The position numbers and the translations under genes were made by a program. Below, piece after piece: positions 12,201 to 24,200 of a stretch of 64,000 bases of DNA. A model generated the notes under the pieces. It had not been told where the DNA came from, searched no databases, and saw only the letters and a list, made by a program, of their open reading frames with translations. Source of the DNA: Eupeodes corollae (lineage: Eukaryota > Arthropoda > Insecta > Diptera > Syrphidae); contig NC_079148.1 of assembly GCF_945859685.1 (NCBI RefSeq), forward strand, positions 117,958,156-118,022,155. The letters run 5' to 3'. Within the stretch, counting starts at the first letter, position 1, and every line of letters begins with the position of its first letter.

Positions 12201-15200
12201 TTATTTATCACAAATGTTACCGAATGTTGAAATTAATAATTGCTATAAAATCAAATACGTTGAAAGACATAATATCAAATTTTTAAAAAGATTTTTGAGT
12301 CGAAATTCAATTTTTACCAACTTTAAGTAATGTTTTTTTAGGTTTTTATTTTGTATACAAAAAAAAACGTTTAATTCGATTTTTTTCAAAATATTACCAG
12401 ATGTTAAAAACATTTTTTTTCGTAGCACAAAATCGTTTTGGAGATAAAATTATTTTGTATTTGTAAAATTTTTGGGGAGACACATTTTGTTTCAGTTTTT
12501 TGACTTATAAAAAGAAACAGTGAATTGGAATTTTTTCAAAAAATATATTTGTTTGGTATCACGTTACACATTATTATATAAAATTTAATTCAAGTCTGTA
12601 GCGTTTTTGGTTCATGAGATATTTAGGGTTAAATAAAATGTTCACCTTTTTTTAAACTTCTATGGTAAAAAAAGAACCCACGCAATTTTCTTCAGAGCCC
12701 TTTCTGCATCTTTCTTCCTTATTATCTGTAAAACAAAATTTATAGAAGTCGATATCTCTACTGGTTCCTGAGCTATGGACAACGAAAATACGTCGCGAAT
12801 GTAAGGACGTATACGGGCATACGGACGTGCGGACGTTTGCAGGAAATATTTTTTTAGTAAGATGTTTTTTTATTTTTAGCTTTCGAGATAAAAATGACGC
12901 CAACGTTGAAAATTTGTTTATTTGATTTATTTATTTTTTGCAAGGGAAAAGCTTAAAATTTCATCATAAAAATTGGAGAAAGCTTAAACAAATTCTTAAA
13001 TATATTGCAATCTGCAAAATTTTGTTGACAGTGAAAAAAAATAATAAACAATTCCAATCAAAGACATATTTTCGTTAGTTTGAAATTTTTGGAAAGAATA
13101 TTTGTTTATAAAAGCACCCATTGTAAGTTTTGTATGTGAAAAAGGGTTTAACAGTTAACTTATTTAAATTTGTTACTTAGGAGCTTTTTTTTAAGTAATG
13201 AATACTGTCGTAATATTTAAATAATGTGTTAATTAGTTTATTGAAATTTGAACCCGATTTGATGATAACAAACATAAATGTTTCTACAAGAAATGTAATC
13301 ACGTTACTTTTTAATACGACAAGACAATAAATCAACTCTTACTGACCAAAATGTAGAAGACTTTTTAACCTCATTTTAGTTACTAAATTTGAACAGTAAA
13401 AAAAAACTTTTCTAACAGGGTCGCGACACGCGAATCTTCTAAATTCGCACTCTGGCTCTGAAGAAAATTCTGGTACGGCTGTACTTTTTTGTTTCACCCT
13501 ATCTTAACGCCGACATTTATTTCATAAATTAAAATAGAAGTATCTTGGATTAAAATTAATTTTATAATCTTGTTTCAGAAGGGTCTATAAATAAGTCATA
13601 TAACAGTTTGCCTTTTTTTTAAATTGTTTGTCTTGTCAATTTCTAGGAGAAAAACTCGACTCCAATCTCACACCTATTCTTGAAAGAAACGTTATTCGAC
13701 ATAAAGGAGGCTATGTCATCAAATGCGGTGATCAAATGATTGAATATAATCACAATTTCCGTTTGTACATAACCACCTGCTTACGGAATCCCCTTTATCC
13801 ACCTGAAACAATGGTCATGGTAACTCCAAAACTTTACATATATATTTTTCGTTTGAAATTTTCTAAGCAATCATCGAAAAACCAATTGAACATTTTTTTT
13901 CTTTTTTTACCATTGGTTTTGCATGCATTTTCTTATTGTTTGGATATTTTTTATTTCATTTTCATTTCCATCATTTTCACGTTCCTGCGAAAATTAAAAC
14001 AAACATCCCAGGTAACCATCCTCAACTTTATGATTACCGAACAAGGACTTCGCGAACAGCTGCTGGCAAATGTCGTTGCACACGAACGTCCTGATTTGCA
14101 AGAGAAGAAGGAGCAACTTATAATTGAATCTGCGAAGAATCGTGACGCTCTATACAACATCGAGTCGAAAATCCTCGAGGTGAATATATAAAATCGAGAC
14201 AATCGAAAATACATATACATACACAAAAAAAAAAGAAGAATAAAACGAAACAAAACAAAAAAAATCGCCAAAAACTTTTTCCGAACTATAATAATAGGTA
14301 CATCTCGTTCGTTCATCATATTGTTTGTTCGCAGGTCCTTTCAACGTCCGAAGGCAATGTGTTGGAAGACGAGAATGCCATCAATATCCTATCGTCGAGC
14401 AAAATCCTTTCTGAGGAAATCCAAGAGAAGCAGATTATCGCAGTCGCAACCGAAACGGAAATCGACGCAGCCCGCCAACAATACATCCCCGTGGCCAAGC
14501 ACTCTGCCATTCTCTTCTTTTGCATCAGTGAATTGGCCAACATCGACCCAATGTACCAATATTCCTTAGGTTGGTTTCTCAACCTCTTTGTGAATGCCAT
14601 CCTCAAGGCACCCAAATCCAAAGTTCTCGACGAGCGGTTGCGCCATTTGAATGATTTCTTTACAAAGTCCATCTATGTGAATGTGTGCCGGTCGCTCTTC
14701 GAAAAGGATAAACTTGTAATTTCGATGGTTATGTGCCTGGGGATTCTTGTTTCGCAGGTAAGTAAGCTCGAGTGCAAAAGTGTTGCATCTGGCAGTCAGT
14801 ATGGTGTATATACACATGTAGGTAGAAAGAGAGATCTTTGTCCTGATTGTTTAACAAAGAAATATTATGCGTATGAACTTTGTTTTTACTTAACAGTGGA
14901 GCAGAATTATTGATAAAGCTGACTTAATCTTAAAAAAAGGGCAACATATTTAGAAATTTAAGTCTGAAAAATTGTCTTATCCATAAGAAGAGCTATATTT
15001 CAAGTTTAACTAAAATATGCAACACGGGAATACATTTTTACAAGTTTCCCATGCAAACTAAACCGGCCGAATATGTCGTCTAACTTTTTCTATATATTTT
15101 ATAGCAGACATCAACACCTGCTTTTTCATTTAACAGAATTAAGTATTCCCAAAAAAAAGTTTCCAATAAGACAGTTAACGAGCTAAATTTGGCATTCTAT

Positions 15201-18200
15201 GTTTTCTATGTTATTTGTTTCTTAGATAGCTTAAATATTCACTAAGTGAAGTTGATCTTAAAAAGCCGTATACACTTTTATTATTGGTTTTAACTACTTG
15301 ACAGCTTTTATAATATAGTGTTTATTTTCTATGTTCTTTTTTCATCAATAAATGGCCTTACAAAGATTGTGATTAGTTTTATTTTCTCTTGCTATATTTT
15401 CCATGTTTTTTACTGATTAATTCTTGGTAAAGTAGTTGCTAATTTGTTTATAAAATTAATTGTTAAAAATTAATCAGTAAATTAGCTTTACAAAATTGTG
15501 ATAAGTTTTGTTTTCTCTTACTATGTTTTCTATGTTTTTTGTTTATACAATTCTTGCTAAATTACTTAATAGATTTTTTACTTGTATCATACCAATTTGT
15601 TTTGTTTGCTTGCTTAAATAAATATTTAACAGATTAATACAAACATCGAAATTTCCTACAAATTCGCTTAACTCAGAAAATATCGAATTAATTTAATAAA
15701 ACATAGAAAATAGGGTATAAGCTATTTAAATTCATAGTTATAATTTTTAACTATTCATGGCTGTGTTCTTAAACTTTTTATGCAATTTTAAAAAAAGGAG
15801 TAAAAACATAAAAAAAAAACAAAAAACGAAATTGAAAGCATTGCATCGCTGAGTTAGCAAGACAAAACAAAAAACATAGAAAAAAACATAGAAAAGCATG
15901 TGAAACACCAAATTGCAAATGTTGCACAAGTAATTAGGGTCAAATTATTAACCTAATCACTCTTCGGTCGATAAAAACGTTGCGTCGCATAAATTGATAA
16001 ATTTTAGCTGAGCCCTGGTCAGTTGTGTACTTATGTTTTTTCCTACATTGTTTGTCGTAATATAAAGCATAAAACAGGAAGAATTTTTCAAAAACAGCCT
16101 ACTTTCAAATAAGTGAATAATTGCTTTAGGCTTTATTTCCGTATAATCTAGGCCAGCTAAAGATAAATTCTGCCCCATTGTGAGTATAGTTGAGGAGGTT
16201 CAGCGACTAAGAGAACAGACTGCTGGTTCTTTTGCCAGCTGATCCTTTCACATCATAATTCTTAGCCATTTGCTATTGTTGTGCAATAAGGCAAGTGAAT
16301 TATAATGAGAGCCTAAAAGCAAGGCGACACAGCAGCTCTATACCTATACATACACCATACAGCGACTGCAGTCCTGATGTATACCGCGTACCTCTACCTA
16401 CCTCCCTCCTTCCCTCAATACTCCTTTATAATACAAGTGAACCTTTGTAATAAGCTTTCAATCATAATTTTAATCTGTGCTTTGGCATGCGAATGAAAAT
16501 ATTTTCCAGGATAAAATAGATAAATCGCACTTGGTGTTTTTCCTGACTGGAGGCGTTGGCCTGAAGACTATACCACCCAATCCCGCACCCGGATGGCTTC
16601 CCGATAAGGCTTGGACGCAGATTTTTCGAGCCAGTGACTTGAACGGGTAAGCGTATTAGTCATGCTTCAATTGTCTACATCGTTTGCAGGCAGGTGTAGG
16701 AGGAATGGAAATAAAAAAAAAATTCTTTGTGTTGAGGATGGGGACAACACAAAACATAAGAGAAAATGAAAACCTAAGAAAAGTTGATGGGATTTTTCTA
16801 CGCGAATAAGCTATAGATTGTGTAGGTTTTAAGCTTTAATTTTTTTTGTATAAAAGGCGCAGTGCAAGTGTTCGAAATACGTCACAGATTCAATGAGAGA
16901 ACACAAGTGGAAATTTCATTATTTTCCAACGTAAGGATTATGTGTAATCGTTTTTTTTTTTTGTTTCTTTTCTTGTTTTATAAGGAAGCTGCGGGATTGC
17001 ATACCTATACATACAATATTCGAATAGAAAGAGGGCTGGTTTAATAAGTCTAGAGTAATAATATTGCCTGCAACAGAGAATGAACCATAAATAACTTTTT
17101 GTTTTGATTTTATTTTTGTTATTTATATAGAGGAAAATTATTTTAATCCTTTGCAAAAAGCTTAAAAGATGAGTTTTTATTAATGGAAGTTTTATAGTAT
17201 GTAACTACCTACTTACTGTATAAAGTAAATGTATATCAAGATATATAGTAATAATCTTGTTTATTATACTTACAAATAACGTTGCTCTTTATTTTAAAGA
17301 CGAGTTAAGAACTATAAACTATAGTGCTGGAATGAAAAAGGGTACTTTATTTTCCAAAGAACGTTTTTAGTTATTATGATGTGAAAACTTTAACATTTTA
17401 ATTCATAATTTGGTTTAAAAAAGAGGTTTAGCAATTAATTTTAATGAAAGTGTACAGTAGTTCAAAGATTATATGTAAAAAGAGTTCGGTAAATGGGCTG
17501 TGAGGAAAACTTATAAAAAAAGCTAAAAAGAAAATCATATGATAGGAATATGATATAAGCGTTTACGTCCCTTACTTTGGGGAACATTTTGTGGGAGAAT
17601 CATACAAATATTTGCTAGGAATATAGGCAAGTTAGAAGTTAACTTATTCGCTTAAATAGTAAAGCAGCTTCTGCGGGCTGAATTCAATGTTTAAAATTTA
17701 AAAAAAAATGTTTAAAGATTCGACCATTACATCCATATGGGCTTGTTTGATTTTATCAGAATATTGAACAAAATAAATAGTTAAGCTACAAAATCGGAGT
17801 TTTAAAGAATCATCCAAATGGAAGTTATAAAAAATTCTTGACTTTTCAAATTCACCGTTAATTTTTTTTAATTATCTCCAATGACAGGAGGCTTAGATCA
17901 ACTAAAATATCTGTTTTTTAACTTAAAATTGGAATACAAAGACACAATTTTTTTGAATCAACATTATTTTTGTGTTTCAAATTCAAAAAATATCTAGGGG
18001 GACATTTTTCGGATCGATATACTGTTTTTCAGCTTTCTGGTCAAAATTCTGTATTATACTTTTTTGTACTATTTGGTCATAATGCTGAAGATTTTAATTC
18101 CGTATATCAAAACCATGTACTTAGAACACTTTATACCAAAAAGATAAAATGATGACGGTTCAATATTAATTCAAGGAATATATTGATAATTGTTACTGTC

Positions 18201-21200
18201 CTTTGTTGATTTGCAAAAGTCCGTTTAGTGAAAAATGCCTTTAATACCTTATTCCTTAAAATTATTCCTTAAAAAAAAAGACAAATCGATTGGATGATGT
18301 TAAGAAGCACATTTTCAATAGAATTTTGACTTTCCAGAATTTTTAAGTACCTGTATTTTATTGATACAATTTTTTAAAACACAGAATTCAACAATATTAA
18401 AAATAAAGTCTAATAACTTATACAAAATTTCGACAACAACCAAAGTTTAACTTTTCAGATTTACATTTACTCGTACGTTACTTAGATTATTAGCAACGTT
18501 AAAATGTATTATTCTGCCTCAAAATTTCTGCCAATCAAAGGTTAAATTAGTTTGGTATTATAAAAGAACAGTTTGTAACACACTTAACAAGACCAACGGT
18601 TCAAGTATCATGCTAAAGGTAAAAGTGATGTTAATTTGGTTAAAAAACATTTTTTTTTCTTTACCAAAAGGCTGAATCAACTTCACAAAGAATTTACCAA
18701 CAACATTGATGAATGGAAAAATTTCTACGATCTATCATCCCCCGAGTCAGCGACATTCCCTAAACCTTATGAAAAAGCTACAGATTTAATAAGTTTAATT
18801 CTATTAAAGTGCATAAGGCCTGATAAAGTCGTGCCAGCCATTCGTGTGAGTATAATTAATTGAATTTGTACCAACTAAAAAAGTTCACATCAGCAAAATA
18901 GCTTACATAATGTGTATAGCTTTACAAAGTCAAGACACCCCTTGTGGAATAAAAGTTTATCGTTTTTTTTTGTTGTTATCATCTCGAACAGGATTTCATA
19001 ACACGAAATATGGATCACTCATTTGTCGAGCCACCACCCTTTGACCTGCATTCATCATTTGCTGACAGTTCACCAACCACACCACTAGTATTTTTATTGT
19101 CCCCCGGATCGGATCCAATGGCCAGCTTGTTTATGTATGCAAAGCAACGGAACATGTATGACAAGTAAGTTAATTGTGTGTCATAAATGTCCCAACACGA
19201 CCCAGAAATCACCATCATCAAAATAGAACAGAACAGAACTGAACTGAACTGAACAAAACATCCCAGAACCACCCTCATTCTCAAAACTTATCCAATATAT
19301 TAAATTTCATAACCGTTTTGCTTTTTCCCTTCTTTTTTTGTGTCGGTCAATTTTCCACTTGACCATCATCATCCTCAACATCATCATATCGGTGTCGCAC
19401 ATCACATCACAGGACAAAAACTATTTCACTAGGTCAAGGCCAGGGACCTAGGGCAGAGAAAATGATAATAGAAGCCAACCGTTATGGACATTGGGTTGTT
19501 TTACAAAATTGTCACGTTGCCGTTAGTTGGATGGGTGAACTTGAAAGGATATGCAACGATGGTGTCCTTGCTGAATCAGCACATCCAGATTATCGTTTAT
19601 GGTGCACCTCATATCCAAGTGAAGTGTTTCCAGTGTCCGTTTTGCAAAATTCAGTTAAGATGACAAATGAACCACCCAAGGGATTGAAAATGAATATGAT
19701 GAGATCATTTAATTCGGATCCCCTGGTTAGGGATAAATTCCTTTCGAAAGCGTTTATTGGCAAACCGGATGCACGAACATGCTGGCTGAGGGGTGTATTT
19801 GCTTTGGTATTTTTCCATGCAATTGTTCAGGAGCGAAGGGAATTCGGTCCATTGGGATGGAATATTCCGTATGAATTTAATGAATCAGATTTAAAGTGAG
19901 TATTATTAAATATCAATTGCTTTGTTTTTTTTTTCAATTGTTTTTAATTTGTATTTTATTCTGTATTCAAACTCATATTTAATTGTTTTGATATTAATAT
20001 TGTAAATTAAAATTGGATTTATTTATTTTTGTATTTCCTCAAAAAATTTGTGACTAAGTCCAACAAGGATATGCCTTTCTTCGTGAGCTGAGTACATCTC
20101 ACATTTGTCTCAAAGAAAAGGCATAGCGTAAGCTTCACAAAAACTGCATGTAGCTTGGCTTACAGCGCAGAGGTATCGATTTTCAGGAATACTGTTTCTA
20201 GAATTTAAAGAATTTGAGCGGTGTTTCTTGAACGAGAACTCATTGTGCACAGGAATTAAGTTTGTAGTGCTTATATCGAGTACATTTTTTGTAGACAAAC
20301 CTTGATTTAATGTAAATTTCGTCAAAACCAACATATACATAAAATATTTCATTTAAGTGGCTTTTTGTAATATTTTCTTTCTCATATCCTCAATTGTATG
20401 TTTTATGTGTCCTGGCATTGCAAAGTCATCATATTATGCTGATGTATTCATCGAAGATAAAAAAGTAAATCTGCTTACAGCATTTAAATTTTGCCAACCA
20501 TACAAAAACCAATTCATACACACTCATAGATAAAAAAGACAAGGACCTCCAAACCATATTATAAATCAATCTGCTTTCATTCTGTCACATTATTTATCCC
20601 ATTTCCACAATATGTTTAAACTATAACCTAAAATAATAGCAAACAAACAAGATAATAAAAAATCTTCTTTATTTTTTTATATATTTATACAGAATATCCT
20701 TACTGCAGCTAAAAATGTTTTTAAAACAATCCGACCATATCCCATTCCAAGGACACATTTATTTAACCGGAGAATGCAACTATGGTGGTCGTGTCACTGA
20801 TGACAAAGATCGTCGTCTAATCCTTTCCCTATTGAATAAAATCTACAATCCTGATGCCATCGAAATCGACAAGTAAATCCGCCAATTTGTACTTCAAAGG
20901 ATAAAGATATCCTTAAATTCATATATATTTTATACATACACATTTATACATTATACATAAAAAAACCACAACATACTAATAGTTTCTTTATGTATTTTGT
21001 GTTTTATTTTTGTTTTCTATTTTTTATTTTTTAAACAGTTATCCCCTATCACAATCCGGTGACTACTGCATACCGGAAAATCCTACTCGCATCGTCAGTG
21101 TCGACTATATTTCAAGCTTTCCACTTAGCCCACAACCGGAAGTTTTCGGTTTACACGAAAACGCTGATATAAATCGGAATAATAAGGAAACGAATAGTGT

Positions 21201-24200
21201 AAGCAAATTTTCACAGTGCTCTTTGAACAGATTGTTATAGTCTTTTTGTATTTTTTTTTTCGGGAGAATCTTCAAGGTGGATTTCTTAAGAAATGTTGAT
21301 TGCCCAATTTAAAAATAAAATAAATTAGTTTTTAAAAAACTATTGGGCGTGGTATGTTGATTGTGTTGAAAAAGTTTCTGAATTATTTGATTAGCTTCTA
21401 AAAAGAAACTTGTACAAAAATCGTTAAAGAAAAACACAAAAAAGTCTGAAAAGCTGTTGTGTGGGATATTCAAAAATACTACGTGTTCGTGGAGTTTAAA
21501 ATATTCTACAATTCAGCCACAAAGTATTTATTCTCTTAACAACTTTTTAAGATAATCAAATCAGATAGATGATAGATGATGATAGATGATAGATGTTTTT
21601 TATTACTTAAAATTGTTAAATACAATAGTTTCCGTTACAATTGAATAACATTTAAATTTGGTAATAAAAGTGTTTTGGCGGTGGCAATGCCGTCTGCCAG
21701 ATTGACTATGTGTTTTCAAATTGTGTACAAAGAAAATGTTTACTATTTAACAAAATGTAAATGAACAATTGCAAAAATTATAATATATAATCAAATCATT
21801 TGAAAACCCTATTTGTGGGATATTTGCAATTTAATTAGTTTAATATTGGAAAAATTATTAAACACCCAGATAAATTGGTAACAGCCAAAAATGATGTCTT
21901 TCAAAAAGTTTAGAGTTTTATCCAAAGTAGTAGATATTTTTGGCTTCGCAAATACATTTTGCGGTTTCAAAAGTAAACGTTAATAAAACAGACATAAAAT
22001 ACTGTTTTATATGAAATTTCTTTTTTTGTAAAGTTTGAACGTTGAAATTATATGTAAAAAACTACTCAATTTAAATAACCACCACTCGAACTGTTTCAAG
22101 CATCGATTCTTTGAGGTAATTTTCGATCACTTTTTGAAACATAACTTGACGACTGTTGGTATTTAAGTACTCAAAAGTCAAATGTTTATCTACATAAACA
22201 CGGTCCTTCGCATGATCTTGGTGGCCAGTTGATATAGCCACGACGAGAAATTATGTCTCATCGTTGATATAGCCACGACGAGAAATTATGTCTCATTGGC
22301 ATCGTCTTTTTGAAACCACATTTTTTCCAAGTCGTATTCTTCCATAGCAGTACAAAAAAAGTCGGCTATCATAAGACCATAACGCTCCAAATTGACGGTA
22401 ACAGTCGTTCCTTAGTCGTTTTCGAAGAAGTAAGATCCAATCACACCTCCGGACCAAAGAGCTCATCAAACAGTGATTTTTTTTGGGCGCAATGGTCTCT
22501 CTTCATTTACTTGAGGATTCTCAACCCCAAATACGACAATTTTGTTTATTAACATAGCCCACCAAATGAAAAATGTGCTTCGTCGCTGAAGAAAATTTTG
22601 TTCGAAAAATTGCCGTCCACCGCCTGTTATTGAAGTTCAAGGATCTATTCGACGTATCTACGACGTTGTGAATGGTCAGCTGGCTCCAGTTATTGTGTGA
22701 GGTGGACTTAACATGGTTGTAGGTATATATCGAAATAAAGACATTCCAAATTAATGAGAACGACGAGGAATCGATACATTCGGGTCTGCAGCAATTCTTT
22801 TGCTTACAGCAGCGATATTTTCAGTGGAACGATGATGCACAATATCTTTAACCAATCCAGTCTTTTCAAATTTCTTCACATTTTGCCAATTGCTTGCGTA
22901 CTTGGACGATTATGCAAACCTTAATCTCCACTTAAAGCACGTTATGTGGCTCTGGCAGAATTACCATTTTTAAAGTAGGTTTTAACAATTTGTATGCGAT
23001 CCGTTTTCGTTAATGTCATACTTTCAACTAAAAAAAGACTGGTTAAGAACTTAGTTTGACAGATGTCGAATTCCAGCCCTATACCTACTTTTGAACCACA
23101 AAATAGATAAACCGTTATAAAATATAAAAATCATTCGATTTTATTTTAACGTTGTTAATGTTGGTTTTGTTTGATCAATACAAAATATTAATTTACCCAC
23201 ATTTTGCGAATATCCCAAATAATGTATGATACTTAAACCATTTCAAAGTTCAATATTAAGACTTTCATAACTTTTTGTATGGGATATTCAAAGCAAATCA
23301 AAAAAAACAATAAATTAAAATTCAATTAGTTATGGCTTGAAAATGATACAACTTGTTCATAGTTAATTCAATATTTACCCATTTTTTTTTCAAATATCCC
23401 ACATTTATGTCTAATACTTGCTTTTTTCCAAAATCATATTTTTGTAGTGTTCCGTGAAATTCACAAGCAATAAATATCTCTTTTCTGAAATCCACCTGAA
23501 AATCCCTTTTCCATTGTCATTTCCACGTCAAACGGATACGGATAAGGAAAATACAATTTCCAATTTATTTATTTTTTTTCCTCTTGTCTGTCTTATACAT
23601 TTAGTTTTTTTTTTTTTCTTTTTGGCTATTTTATATTTTTTCGGCATCGCTCCTGTTTCCATCTGAATTCAATAACAAACACGTGTATCCTAAATTTCAA
23701 TCTTCCAACTACCGCCACCTATATGTACCCCACATTCATGCATATATACGGACTCGTATACCTATCGTTTTACCAACATCATTTTTTTCCGTTGTTTTGG
23801 TAAAAACAAATTGGAACAAAACAGCTTCTTCAGGGAGTCCTCTTGACACAAACTGAACTGTTGGCATCGACAAGAGCATCGTCGGCCACAGATACAACCG
23901 AGGATCCTGCATACCATGTATGTAAGGAGATCCTAAGCCGTTTACCACAACCCTACGATATTGAAGGGGTTTCCCACAAATATCCTGTTGTTTATACGAA
24001 TTCCATGAATACGGTTCTACGCCAGGAGCTCATAAGGTAAATAAAAATGGTTTTGTTCTTTTTTTCCGTTTTGATTTTTTTATATGTATATGTATGAAGC
24101 TTCTTCTTCTCGGTGGAGTTTTGTTGTTGTTGTTGTTTGTCTTGCTTTTCAATAAAAGCGAAACAAACAATGATTTTTTCCAGAAAACGTGTCAGTAGTT

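Larger units (their letters stand above)
8775..13646 (+). other. Large dynein intron; family A repeats in its second half
   Basis: 4.9-kb intron. From 8775 to 11090 it is AT-rich with no recognised element; a GC-richer stretch at 10040-10320 has ACGA/CGACC-type runs. A tail-to-tail pair of family A repeats occupies 11091-12920. From 12921 to the acceptor TTTCTAG (13640-13646) nothing is recognised. Confidence 0.6.
21199..23833 (+). other. Dynein intron holding a decayed mariner
   Basis: 2.6-kb intron. A GATAGAT-type microsatellite is at 21563-21595 and a mariner pseudogene at 22065-23019. From 23020 to 23833 the sequence is AT-rich, with a T-rich stretch before the acceptor CTTCTTCAG. Confidence 0.65.

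Noticed and set aside
13820..14011. Read-through of the dynein frame across the intron after exon c
   Set aside because: The open frame is chance. The donor GTAACT and acceptor CCCAG restore conserved dynein sequence exactly when the segment is removed.
14316..14817. Minus-strand frames overlapping dynein exon e
   Set aside because: Shadows of a conserved plus-strand exon; no independent motif or initiation context.
19015..19284. 89-residue minus-strand frame over dynein exon h
   Set aside because: Shadow of the plus-strand exon extending into the intron; no recognisable domain.
22310..22552. Plus-strand 80-residue frame in mariner-2
   Set aside because: Antisense to the recognisable transposase remnant.
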